From Streptomyces sp. NBC_00376 (GTDB taxonomy: Bacteria > Actinomycetota > Actinomycetes > Streptomycetales > Streptomycetaceae): a DNA stretch of 64,000 bases. Under the pieces are notes generated by a model that saw only the letters and a program-made list of their open reading frames with translations, was not told the DNA's origin and ran no database searches. Positions 41,231 to 49,439 of this stretch are shown here, piece after piece; within the stretch, counting starts at the first letter, position 1, and every line of letters begins with the position of its first letter. The stretch is taken from contig NZ_CP107961.1 in assembly GCF_036077095.1 (NCBI RefSeq), forward strand, positions 310,001 to 374,000, given 5' to 3'. A program made the position numbers and the translations under genes.

Positions 41231-42289
41231 TCACGGCGTGATACCTCTGAGCCCGGCCTCGTCCCCGCACAGAATCATCCGGTACGTCAGCCGCAGCAGT
41301 CGGCCGGGACGAACCCCCAGGGCATCGGCGAGCCGCCGACGGGTGCGAGCGAACACGGCCACCGCGTCGGCCTGTCGCCCGTCGCGGTAGAGCGCACGCA
41401 TCAGCATCGCCGCCACCGACTCGTTCAGGGGATGTTCCGCGGCGAAGGCGGACAGCTCGGCGACCGCCTCGGAGTGCCGGCCCAGCCGCAGCTGCCACTG
41501 GGACTTCCGCTGCACGACGGCGATCCTGCGCTCGCTGAGCCGCAGCCGCTCCAGTTCGGCGAACGGTCCGGGCAGACCGGCCAGCGGTTCCCCGCGGAAC
41601 AGCTCCAGCGCCCGGGAACACAGCCGGACCGCCTCGGCCGTCTCGCCCGCCCGGTCGGCCGCCCCGGCCTCGGTGACCAGCGCCTCCATCCGCGCCACGT
41701 CCACCTCGACCCCACCGGCGGCCAGCCGGTAGCCGCACCGGCCGTGCTCGATCAACGGGTCGGGGCCGCCGTCCCCGAGGCGCAGCTTCTTGCGCAACCG
41801 GTAGATGTACACCGGCACCACATTCGTGACCGGTGGCTCCATCCCCCACACCCCGTCGAGCAGCTCCTGCTGGCTGACCGTCCGCCCCGTGCACAGCGCC
41901 AGTGCCGCCAGTACGGCCTGCTGGCGCAGATGCCCCGGATCCAGGATCCGCCCGCCCCGCCGCACCTCCAGCGGCCCGAGCACGGAGATCTCCACCTTCG
42001 GCCCGCCCACCGTCCGCGCCACCGGCACCACTGCCTGCGGACGGGGACCGCAACCGGGCACGACCAGGCCGCAGTCGAAGGCGTGGACGATGGCGGCGGC
42101 CCGGTCGCGCAGCCCGAGCTTCATGAGGATCCGCGCCAGATGCCCGGCCACGGCGTCCTCGGAGACGGCGAGAGCGGCAGCGATCTCGTCGTCCCGCAGC
42201 CCGCAGCCGACCGCGTGGAGCACTCTTCGCTCCTGACGCCCGAGCAGTGCGGCGGTCGGCCGGCGGCGGGTCGTGACGGTCGTCGGCAT
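41231..42289 (-). CDS. Hybrid regulator: LuxR-type HTH fused to SARP domains
   Basis: A 352-residue regulator with two DNA-binding domains. Residues about 13-70 form a LuxR/GerE helix-turn-helix (LLGRQERRVLHAVGCGLRDD, EIAAALAVSEDAVAGHLARI, LMKLGLRDRAAAIVHA). A linker leads to an OmpR-type winged helix at about 98-195 (ISVLGPLEVRRGGRILDPGH, YIYRLRKKLRLG) and a BTAD-type helical domain to the C-terminus (RALYRDGRQADAVAVFARTR). No NTPase or receiver domain. SARPs normally start directly with the winged helix, so the N-terminal LuxR module is unusual. Located next to the AfsR-type SARP, it is probably a second cluster regulator. Confidence 0.88.
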   Translation of the reverse strand: MPTTVTTRRRPTAALLGRQERRVLHAVGCGLRDDEIAAALAVSEDAVAGHLARILMKLGLRDRAAAIVHAFDCGLVVPGCGPRPQAVVPVARTVGGPKVEISVLGPLEVRRGGRILDPGHLRQQAVLAALALCTGRTVSQQELLDGVWGMEPPVTNVVPVYIYRLRKKLRLGDGGPDPLIEHGRCGYRLAAGGVEVDVARMEALVTEAGAADRAGETAEAVRLCSRALELFRGEPLAGLPGPFAELERLRLSERRIAVVQRKSQWQLRLGRHSEAVAELSAFAAEHPLNESVAAMLMRALYRDGRQADAVAVFARTRRRLADALGVRPGRLLRLTYRMILCGDEAGLRGITP

Positions 42290-42447
42290 CGCTGCTCCCC
42301 GGGCTCCGGACTGGTCGTTCTGGCGGGCACCGTCGAAAAGCTAGTGGCGGGAGTACCGAACGAGGCATCCGGAACGATCCGGAGTGACAGGCGCCGGGCG
42401 CAGCGAGCCGGGCGGGACTTCACGGAACGGACACGGCCCAGGGGGGC

Positions 42448-42807
42448 TCAAGGGCCCTCGATGCCGACGACGGTCCCGAACGGGTCGCGCAACTGGGCGA
42501 TCCGCCGCCCCGGTTCGATGACCAGCGGGCCCCGGTGGTGCTCGCAGCCGGCCGCCAGCAGCCGCTCGCGCACCCGGTCGAGGTCGTCCACTCCCCAGTA
42601 CACGACCGGGCTGCCGCCCCGGGGGTTGCGCTCGTCGTCGGCGGGGTGGAAACCGACCTCGACCCCGCCGATCTCCACCCAGGCGTAGACGTCCCCGGCG
42701 TCGCTGACGTCCATCCTCATGGGGACGTCCAGCAGCTCACCCCACCAGCGGGCCGACGCCTCGGGGTCCAGGGCGAAGGTCATCACGGTACGTACGCTGT
42801 CGAACAA
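42448..42807 (-). CDS. Glyoxalase/VOC-fold protein
   Basis: A 119-residue single-domain vicinal-oxygen-chelate protein: MTFALDPEASARWWGELLDV, YAWVEIGGVEVGFHPADDER, VVYWGVDDLDRVRERLLAAG, and the final Glu-containing strand DPFGTVVGIEGP. It should dimerise to form metal or ligand sites and could be an antibiotic-binding or isomerase-type protein. It lies 19 bases from the end of the pump remnant in the same orientation, so it may once have been part of that operon. Confidence 0.85.
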   Translation of the reverse strand: MFDSVRTVMTFALDPEASARWWGELLDVPMRMDVSDAGDVYAWVEIGGVEVGFHPADDERNPRGGSPVVYWGVDDLDRVRERLLAAGCEHHRGPLVIEPGRRIAQLRDPFGTVVGIEGP

Positions 42808-42826
42808 GGCCCACCTCCACCACCGA

Positions 42827-43294
42827 TTATCGGTCGAGCCGCCGGAACCGCCGTATCGCCAGGGGCAGGAAGACCGCCGTCAGCAGCACCGGCCACACCA
42901 CCGCCATCAGCATCGCGTGCTGCTCGATCCAGGAGTTGCCGCCGCCGACCGGTGTGCCGAACAGTTCCCGGGTGGCCGCGGACGTGGAGGAGACGGGGTT
43001 CCAGGCCGCGACCGGGCCCAGCCAGCCGGGCATGAGCTGCGGGGCGACGAAGATGCTGGAGACCATCGTCACCGGGTACGCCACCGCGAACAGCCCGCCC
43101 GCGGCCTCGGGGTTGGGCACGAGCAGCCCGAGCCACACCCCGGTCCAGATCAGCGCGAACCTGAGCCACAGCAGCAGTCCGAAGGCGGCGAGGAAGCCCC
43201 AGCCCCCGTCCGGCCGCCAGCCCATGGCCACCGCGCCGTACCGCTTCTCGAGACCCTCCGCCCGTACCGCGTAACCGCCGCTTCCGTCACTCAT
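42827..43294 (-). pseudogene. Deletion scar fusing the start of a DrrA-type ATPase to the end of a DrrB-type ABC-2 permease
   Basis: From ATG 43294 the first about 22 residues ([20 protein letters not shown]) are the N-terminus of a DrrA-like drug-export ATPase, stopping before Walker A. Without a stop the frame then becomes the C-terminal half of a DrrB-like ABC-2 permease ([73 protein letters not shown]). About 300 ATPase residues and half the permease are missing, so one deletion with endpoints near 43225 created an in-frame chimera. It cannot be a working pump. The divergent TetR gene is also broken. Confidence 0.8.
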
Positions 43295-43385
43295 GGGTGC
43301 CCCCTCCCACTCGTCAACTGGGTACACCGTGCCCGATTATGCGTACGCCGTACTCGGTGTTTTCGCGCGGAACTAAACTGCCGTC

Positions 43386-44191
43386 ATGACGAGCAGTACG
43401 CAGACCAGTGGCAGCGGCGACATCAACCGGACCCTCGAACTGCTGTGGGACACCGGCCGACGGCCCAGCCGGGGCCCCAAACCGGGCCTGACCCTGGACC
43501 GGATCGTGGCGGCGGCCGTCGACGTCGCCGACCGGGAGGGGCTCGGCGCGGTCTCGATGCGCAGGATCGCCGCGGAGCTGGGCACCGGTGCGATGTCGCT
43601 GTACCGCTACGTCCCCGGCAAGGGGGAGCTGCTCGACCTGATGCTGGACCGCGTCCAGCGCGTGTCCGAGGACCCGGCCGACTTCGGCGACGGCGGCTGG
43701 CGCTCGACCCTCCAGGTCCTGGGCCACGCCACTCTCGCCCTCTACCGCCGCCACCCCTGGCTGCTGGAGGTCAACCAGTCCCGCCCCGTCCTCGGCCCGA
43801 ACGCGCTCGACGGCATGGAGAAGGTGCTCGGCCGGATCAGGTCGAGGGGCTGCCGGACCCCGAACTGGTCTCGGTGATCATCCTGATCGACGGGTACGTG
43901 GTGGGGGCCGCCCGCACGCAGGTGTACCAGGAGGAGGCCGAGCGCACGTCCGGTCTGACGGACGCGAAATTCTGGGAGGCCCAGCAGCCCGTACTGGAGA
44001 AGGCCATGGCCAGTGGGCGCTATCCCGTCATGGCCTCCTTGTCCGAGGAGTCCTTCGGCACGGGCTTCGACCACTTCGAGTTCGGCCTCCAGCGCATCCT
44101 GGACGGGCTGGAGATGCTGGTGGCGGCGCGCGACGAGCGCCGCGCGGACGGCTCCGTCACCGGTTCGGCAGCGCCGGAACAGCCTTCGTAG
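43386..44191 (+). pseudogene. TetR-family regulator with a one-base frameshift
   Basis: The N-terminal HTH (LDRIVAAAVDVADREGLGAV, SMRRIAAELGTGAMSLYRYV) and first helices are in the frame starting at ATG 43386, which terminates at 43877. The TetR_C part continues in another frame: GLPDPELVSVIILIDGYVVG, then EEAERTSGLTDAKFWEAQQP, to TAG 44191. Adding one base near 43838-43850 would join the halves. The C-terminal type is that of repressors divergent from DrrAB-like pumps, matching the neighbour. Either a real mutation or a sequencing deletion. Confidence 0.8.
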
Positions 44192-44239
44192 CTCTCGTGG
44201 CTCTCGTGGCTTGAACGACGCGGCGCGCGCGAAGACCGC

Positions 44240-44719
44240 TCACCGGCCCGGCGGGCGGTGGGGCGTCGTGGTGCCGTCGAGTTTGGTGACGACCGTCTCG
44301 TCCGGGGTGAGGAGCCGTCCGTCCTGCGCGCGGACCTCCAGCGGGAGCAGGGGGAGGCCCTGGCGGCGATCGGTCAGTTCCGAGTGGAGCTCCCCGGGTT
44401 CGAAGAACCGCGCCTCGCCCCACTGACGCAGCGCGACGATGACGGGGAAGAGTTCCCGGCCCTTCTCCGTCAGCTCGTACTCGTGGTGGGCGCCGCCGTC
44501 GGGCGCCGGTACCGAGTCCAGGATCCCGCCCGCGACCAGGGTGCGCAGCCGGGCGCTCAGGATGTTCTTGGCCACCCCGAGGCTCCGCTGGAACTCGCCG
44601 AAGCGCCGGCTCCCGTCGAAGGCGTCGCGCACGATCAGCAGCGACCACCAGTCGCCGATCGCGTCGACCGACCGCGCGACCGGGCAGTCGCTGTCGTCGA
44701 ACCGGGTCCGTTTCACCAT
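44240..44719 (-). CDS. HxlR-family transcriptional regulator
   Basis: A 159-residue winged-helix regulator: DCPVARSVDAIGDWWSLLIV, RDAFDGSRRFGEFQRSLGVA, KNILSARLRTLVAGGILDSV, HHEYELTEKGRELFPVIVAL. A Cys in the N-terminal segment (SDCPVA) is typical of HxlR proteins and can sense electrophiles. ATG 44719 is chosen because AAGGAGG lies 5 bases upstream. It is divergent from an MFS exporter, and two matching 17-bp palindromes occupy the gap, so it probably represses the exporter and itself. Confidence 0.92.
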   Translation of the reverse strand: MVKRTRFDDSDCPVARSVDAIGDWWSLLIVRDAFDGSRRFGEFQRSLGVAKNILSARLRTLVAGGILDSVPAPDGGAHHEYELTEKGRELFPVIVALRQWGEARFFEPGELHSELTDRRQGLPLLPLEVRAQDGRLLTPDETVVTKLDGTTTPHRPPGR

Positions 44720-44755
44720 GTTGTCCTCCTTCGCCGCCGACGGGCCGTCCACGAC

Positions 44756-44808
44756 GGTTGCAACATGCTACCAGTTACGTCTACGGTCACGGGTGGCAAC
44801 ATGCAACC
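44756..44808. promoter_or_regulatory. Two 17-bp operator-like palindromes, GGTNGCAACATGCNACC
   Basis: The same imperfect palindrome occurs at 44756-44772 and 44792-44808, 36 bp apart start to start, in the gap between the divergent HxlR and MFS genes. The second copy ends 20 bases before the MFS ATG. Spacing and position fit HxlR dimers bound to one face of the helix. Confidence 0.7.
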
Positions 44809-44828
44809 AAGCTGCTGGAAGGGTCACC

Positions 44829-46046
44829 ATGAACCAGGGGACACCCGCCGCCGTACTGCCCCGCGGCGCCACCGCACTGTTCGCGGTCGCCTGCGGAACC
44901 GCGGTCGCCAACGTCTACTTCGCCCAGCCGCTCCTGGTGGCCCTCGGCAACGAGTTCGCGATCTCCCCGGCAGCACTCGGCACCATCGTCACCCTCACTC
45001 AGATCGGCTACGGCCTGGGCCTCTTCCTCATCGTTCCGCTCGGCGACCTGCTCGCCCCCCGACGGCTGATCACGACGCAACTGCTCCTCCTGGCCGCCGC
45101 GCTCCTCTTCGTCGCAACCACGACCACCGCCACGACGCTCCTCGTCGGGATGGCCGCCCTGGGGCTGCTCGCCGTCGTCACACAGTCCCTCGTCGCCTGC
45201 GCCGCCTCCTTCACCGAGCCCGCCCGCCGCGGCCGTGTCGTCGGCGTCGTCACCAGTGGCGTCGTCACCGGCATCCTGCTCGCCCGTACCGTCTCCGGAC
45301 TGCTCGGCGACCTCGCGGGCTGGCGCTCGGTCTACCTCACCTCCGCAGCGCTGACCTGTGCTTCAGCCCTCGCGCTCCACCGTGTCATTCCGCCGCGCGG
45401 CACACCGGCGCCCGCACTGGGATACGGGCGCCTGCTCACCTCCACCGTCCGTCTGTTCACGCGCGAACGCCTGCCGCGCCTGCGCGCACTGTTCGCGCTC
45501 CTCGTCTTCGCCGCCTTCAGCACCCTCTGGAGCAGCGTCACCCTGGTCCTCAGCGATCCCCCCATGTCCCTGCCGTCGACCGCGATCGGCGCGTTCGGGC
45601 TGCTCGGCGCCGCCGGAGCCCTCGCCGCCAACGTCGCGGGCCGCCTCAACGACCGCGGCCACGCGAACCGGACCACCGGCTTCGGCCTGGCCCTGCTGAC
45701 GCTCTCGTGGCTGCCCCTCGCTCTCACCCGGCAGTCGCTGTGGGCCCTCGCGGCCGGAGTGATCCTTCTCGACCTCGCCGTACAGGCCGTACACGTCACC
45801 AACCAGAGCTTGATCCACGCGCTGCACCCCGACGCGGGCAGCCGGCTCATCGGCGGATACATGGTCTTCTACTCGATCGGAAGCGCCGTCGGAGCCCTCG
45901 CCGCGACGACGCTGTACGCCGCGGCGGGCTGGAGCGCGGTGTGCGTACTCGGCGCCGGATTCAGCGGCCTCGCCCTCGTCCTCTGGGCATGCACCAGGAA
46001 CGGTGTCGCCCGACCGGTGGAGAGGCGGGACCGGTGCACCGCCTGA
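44829..46046 (+). CDS. MFS drug exporter under HxlR control
   Basis: A 405-residue 12-helix major facilitator. The first helix contains TAVANVYFAQPLLVALGNEF, a string common to the YfcJ/YnfM-like arabinose-exporter group, followed by IVPLGDLLAPRRLI (loop 2-3 motif) and WSSVTLVLSDPPMSLPSTAI in the second half. ATG 44829. Substrate unknown; the HxlR neighbour suggests a toxic or reactive compound. Confidence 0.92.
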   Translation: MNQGTPAAVLPRGATALFAVACGTAVANVYFAQPLLVALGNEFAISPAALGTIVTLTQIGYGLGLFLIVPLGDLLAPRRLITTQLLLLAAALLFVATTTTATTLLVGMAALGLLAVVTQSLVACAASFTEPARRGRVVGVVTSGVVTGILLARTVSGLLGDLAGWRSVYLTSAALTCASALALHRVIPPRGTPAPALGYGRLLTSTVRLFTRERLPRLRALFALLVFAAFSTLWSSVTLVLSDPPMSLPSTAIGAFGLLGAAGALAANVAGRLNDRGHANRTTGFGLALLTLSWLPLALTRQSLWALAAGVILLDLAVQAVHVTNQSLIHALHPDAGSRLIGGYMVFYSIGSAVGALAATTLYAAAGWSAVCVLGAGFSGLALVLWACTRNGVARPVERRDRCTA

Positions 46047-46142
46047 AGCGACAGGGCCCGAATATGAGTACGACGACTCAGGACCCGGCCGTACCCGGTC
46101 CCGACGATGAGGACCAACACCGCCGAGACCGGGAGACCCTTC

Positions 46143-46829
46143 ATGCTCAGCCGCATCGCCGACGTCCTGGTGCCCGCGTTCGGCCGCCTGACGGTGACCA
46201 CCGACCCCGGCACCGAACTCGCGCCCGGCAGCATCATCGCCGCGAACCACACGTCCTTGGCGGACCCCGCGATCGTGACCGCCGCCCTGCACCGCCTCGG
46301 CGCCGAGCCGGTCGTCATGGCGGCCGCGGGGCTGTGGCGCATCCCGCTGCTCGGCCGTGCGCTCGCCCGCGAAGGGCACATCCCGGTGATCCGCGGAGAC
46401 CGGCGCGCCGCGGCCGCGCTGGACGCCGCGGCAAAAGCCCTGGAGCAGGGGCGGCTGGTCCTCATCTACGCCGAAGGCGGCCTGCCCCGCCGCAGGGACG
46501 CCGCGGAAGCGGCACCCGGCACCTTCCGCAGCGGCCTGGCCCGGCTCGCCGAACGCACCGGCGCCCCCGTCATACCCGTGGGCCAGGCCGGAGCCCGCCG
46601 GATCACTTCGGGCAGCACCGCCAAGCAGCTCGCCGGCCTGGGCACCGCCCCGCTGCGCCGACCGGACCTTCACGTGCACGTGGGCGCGCCCCTGGAGTTG
46701 ACCGGCGACCGCGCCGCCCGGACGGCACGGGCCCGGACCGCGGTGACCACCGCGTGGCGCACGGCCGCCGCCCACCTGCGCGAGCCCGCCGCGCGCGGCA
46801 GCCGCGCCCGGACGGGGGCTCAGATGTGA
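46143..46829 (+). CDS. 1-acyl-glycerol-3-phosphate acyltransferase-like (PlsC) protein
   Basis: A 228-residue acyltransferase of the PlsC family. Motif 1 NHTSLADP gives the catalytic H-x4-D, motif 3 is YAEGGLPRR (EGG in place of EGT), and VIPVGQAGARR forms the fourth block. Its substrate is probably an acyl carrier or acyl-CoA and a phospholipid precursor. ATG 46143 (MLSRIADVL) has GGGAGA upstream; an in-frame ATG at 46107 is less likely. It follows the MFS gene by 96 bases and overlaps the 3' end of the convergent TetR gene by 10 bases. Confidence 0.88.
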   Translation: MLSRIADVLVPAFGRLTVTTDPGTELAPGSIIAANHTSLADPAIVTAALHRLGAEPVVMAAAGLWRIPLLGRALAREGHIPVIRGDRRAAAALDAAAKALEQGRLVLIYAEGGLPRRRDAAEAAPGTFRSGLARLAERTGAPVIPVGQAGARRITSGSTAKQLAGLGTAPLRRPDLHVHVGAPLELTGDRAARTARARTAVTTAWRTAAAHLREPAARGSRARTGAQM

Positions 46830-47509
46830 ACCTCCGGCGGGGGCTCGGCGAAGGCGCCGGCGGCTGCGGCGAGGGCGGCGGTTCTGGCCGCGTGGCCCGG
46901 CAGTTGCGGGTCGTTCGGCGTGCGGAGAAGCACCAGCTGGTGGTAGAGCGGCGCGGTGGCGGCGATGAGCAGTCGCCGGGCGTCGGTGCGCGGCGGGAGT
47001 TCGCCGCGCCGGACGGCCCGGCCGACGACGATCTCGCAGCGGGCGTACCGGTCCTCCCACAGCCGCTGTTGGGCCTCGGCGGCCTTCTCGGAGCGGAACG
47101 AGGCGGCGATCAGGGCCGCCATGACCGGTGGCTGTGCGCTCATGCCCGTCTGGATCTCCTCGTTCAGCGCTGTCAGGTCGCCTTCCAATGAGCCGGTGTC
47201 CGGCGGCTGCCAGTCGTCGTCACCCGCCGCGTCGAGCACGTCGGCGAGCAGTCCGCCGACGTCCCCCCAGCGCCGGTAGACAGTGGTGCGGTGCACGCCG
47301 GCGCGGGCGGCGACGGCGTCCGTGGTGAGCCCGTCGTAGCCGTGTTCGGCCAGCTCCGCGAGGGCTGCGTCGAGCACCTGCGCGCGGATACGGGCGGTGC
47401 GGCCCCCGGGCCGGCGTCGGGGCGCCGGCGGTGGCCGGGTGTCGTTCGGTTCTGTTTCCGGCTCCGATTTTGGCTCCGGTTCCGGCTCCGGGGCTGCGGG
47501 AGGCGTCAT
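46820..47509 (-). CDS. TetR-family regulator
   Basis: A 229-residue TetR protein. A Glu/Pro-rich N-terminal segment (PEPEPEPKSEPETEPN) precedes the HTH: IRAQVLDAALAELAEHGYDG, LTTDAVAARAGVHRTTVYRR, WGDVGGLLADVL. A C-terminal ligand domain follows. ATG 47509 (MTPPAAP) is preferred over upstream in-frame starts that would reach into the opposite gene's leader. It is divergent from the ABC-F gene, and a CACTAGTG palindrome (47572-47579) in the gap could be its operator. Confidence 0.88.
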   Translation of the reverse strand: MTPPAAPEPEPEPKSEPETEPNDTRPPPAPRRRPGGRTARIRAQVLDAALAELAEHGYDGLTTDAVAARAGVHRTTVYRRWGDVGGLLADVLDAAGDDDWQPPDTGSLEGDLTALNEEIQTGMSAQPPVMAALIAASFRSEKAAEAQQRLWEDRYARCEIVVGRAVRRGELPPRTDARRLLIAATAPLYHQLVLLRTPNDPQLPGHAARTAALAAAAGAFAEPPPEVHI

Positions 47510-47588
47510 GGGTAAATCCGATTGCTCGGGGGGGGCGAAGGTATGGCAGCATCTTAAAGCATCAGTTGTCGCACTAGTGGAGTGATCG

Positions 47589-47726
47589 ATGTTCTTCCAA
47601 AGCATTCGCCCGGCCACGCGGCCCCTCGCGGCCGCCTCATTCCCGAATGCTCTGGAGACCTCGTATGCCCACACAGATCACCGCGCTCGCCGTCAGCAAG
47701 TCCTTCGACGGCAGGCCCGTCCTTGA
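47589..47726 (+). promoter_or_regulatory. Possible attenuator: leader reading frame with competing hairpins before the ABC-F gene
   Basis: A 45-codon frame starts ATG 47589 (MFFQSIRPATRPLAAASF) and runs through the ABC-F start in another frame. Inside its first 21 codons an outer pair AGCATTCG/CGAATGCT (47601-47608, 47644-47651) encloses an inner hairpin GCGGCC/GGCCGC (47618-47623, 47630-47635) that competes with CGGCC (47611-47615). Leader peptides plus alternative hairpins are a known control of ribosome-protection ABC-F genes. There is no proof here that the leader is translated. Confidence 0.35.
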
Positions 47727-49284
47727 TGCGGTGACCTGCTCGCTCGCCGCCGGCGAGCGCACCGGGATCATCGGGGAGAACGGATCCGGCAAGACCACCC
47801 TGCTGCGCCTGCTCGCCGGGCACGAACAGCCCGATGAGGGCGAGGTCGTGGTCCAGGCCACCGGCGGCGTCGGCTATCTCGCCCAGGACGAGCGGACGGA
47901 CCCGCGGGCAACCGTCCAGCAGATCATCGACCGCGCCCTGAGCGACCTGCGCGCCGTCGAGCGGCGCATGCGGCGTCTTGAGGCCGCGATGGCCGACGGC
48001 GACGCATCGGGCCTGGCCGAGTACGGCGAACTGATGACGGTCTTCGAACTGCGCGGCGGCTACGACGCCGACGCCCGGGTGGAACGTGCCCTGCACGGCC
48101 TCGGCCTGGGACTGGTGGGCCGTGACCGCATCGTGGGCAGCCTGTCCGGCGGCGAGCGGGTCAGACTGCGGCTGGCGGCCCTGCTGGCCGCCGCGCCGGA
48201 GGTGCTGCTGCTGGACGAGCCGACCAACCACCTCGACGACGGCGCCCTGACCTGGCTGGAGGAACACCTCCGCACCCGCCGGGGCACCACGGTGGCGGTC
48301 TCCCACGACCGGGTCTTCCTCGAACGTGTCGCGACCAGCCTGCTGGAGGTGGACGCCGACCGGCGCCGCGTCGTCCGGTACGGCAACGGCTACTCCGGCT
48401 ACCTCGCCGAGAAGGCCGCCGCCCGGCAGCGCTGGGCCCAGGCGCACGACCAGTGGCGGGCCGACACCGACCGGTTCCGCGAGGCCGCCGCGACCACCGC
48501 CCGCCAGGTGGCTCCGGGCCGTCCGATGAAGGACGGCAACAAGATGGCCTACGACCGGGCGGGCGGCCGGGTACAGCAGTCCCTGGCCAGTCGGGTGCGC
48601 AACGCCGAGGAACGGCTGCGCCGCCTGCTCGCCGACCCGGTCCCGCCTCCGCCGGAGCCGCTGCACTTCACCCCGGTACTGCGGACCCGCCGCCTGGCGG
48701 GTACCGTCCTCGACGCCGCCGGCATCGGCGTCACGGACCGGCTCGACCGTACGAGCCTCACCGTCGCGGCGGGTGAACGCCTGCTGATCACGGGGCCGAA
48801 CGGAGCGGGCAAGAGCACTCTGCTCCGCGTCCTGGCCGGGGACATCGCTCCCCACAGCGGGAGCGTCACCCGGCGCGGCAGGATCGGCTACCTCCCCCAG
48901 GAGCCGCAGCCCGGGGAACCGGACGAGACGGTGCTGGCCGCCTTCGCCCGCGGCCGGGCCGGCGACCCTGCCGGGCACGCCGAACAGCTGCTGTCCCTGG
49001 GCCTGTTCGACCGCGACCAGCTCACGGTGCCGGTCGGCCGGCTGTCCACCGGGCAGGCGCAGCGTCTGGCCCTGGCGCGACTGCTCAGCGAGCCGTCCGA
49101 GGTCCTGCTGCTCGACGAACCCACCAACCACCTGTCGCCCGCTCTCGTCGAGGAGCTGGAGACCGCCCTGGCCGACTACGACGGCGCCCTCGTCGTCGTC
49201 AGCCACGATCGCCGGCTGCGCCGACGCTGGCGGGGTGCCCACCTGGCCATGCGGGCGACCGAGACGTCCGCCGCCAAGGCCTGA
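47665..49284 (+). CDS. ABC-F ATPase, ribosome-protection antibiotic resistance type
   Basis: A 539-residue protein with two ATPase domains and no membrane helices. Domain 1: Walker A GENGSGKTT, signature LSGGERVRL, Walker B LLLDEPTNHLD. Domain 2: GPNGAGKST, LSTGQAQRLALARLL, LLLDEPTNHLS. The linker between them is short and basic (RWAQAHDQWRADTDRFREAA). This is the layout of streptomycete antibiotic-resistance ABC-F proteins that expel drugs from the ribosome. ATG 47665 has GGAG 8 bases upstream. Divergent from a TetR gene, so probably inducible. Which drug class it protects against cannot be told from sequence. Confidence 0.93.
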   Translation: MPTQITALAVSKSFDGRPVLDAVTCSLAAGERTGIIGENGSGKTTLLRLLAGHEQPDEGEVVVQATGGVGYLAQDERTDPRATVQQIIDRALSDLRAVERRMRRLEAAMADGDASGLAEYGELMTVFELRGGYDADARVERALHGLGLGLVGRDRIVGSLSGGERVRLRLAALLAAAPEVLLLDEPTNHLDDGALTWLEEHLRTRRGTTVAVSHDRVFLERVATSLLEVDADRRRVVRYGNGYSGYLAEKAAARQRWAQAHDQWRADTDRFREAAATTARQVAPGRPMKDGNKMAYDRAGGRVQQSLASRVRNAEERLRRLLADPVPPPPEPLHFTPVLRTRRLAGTVLDAAGIGVTDRLDRTSLTVAAGERLLITGPNGAGKSTLLRVLAGDIAPHSGSVTRRGRIGYLPQEPQPGEPDETVLAAFARGRAGDPAGHAEQLLSLGLFDRDQLTVPVGRLSTGQAQRLALARLLSEPSEVLLLDEPTNHLSPALVEELETALADYDGALVVVSHDRRLRRRWRGAHLAMRATETSAAKA

Positions 49285-49387
49285 CGCCCCGGGCTCCACC
49301 AGCCGCGTTGCGGTGCGTGCCGCGCTGGTCGGGTGAATGACCGGCGAGTGGTGCGCCCCGTCCGACGGCGGCAGGGCGACCATCGAG

Positions 49388-49420
49388 TGAATCGCTGTAT
49401 CCGCTGAATCGCTGTATCCG
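49388..49420. repeat. Tandem 16-bp direct repeat upstream of the nicotinamidase gene
   Basis: TGAATCGCTGTATCCG occurs twice (49388-49403 and 49405-49420), 17 bases apart, ending 19 bases before the start codon. Could be a regulator site or a simple duplication. Confidence 0.75.
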
Positions 49421-49439
49421 AAGGGAAAGGGCTCTTCCC

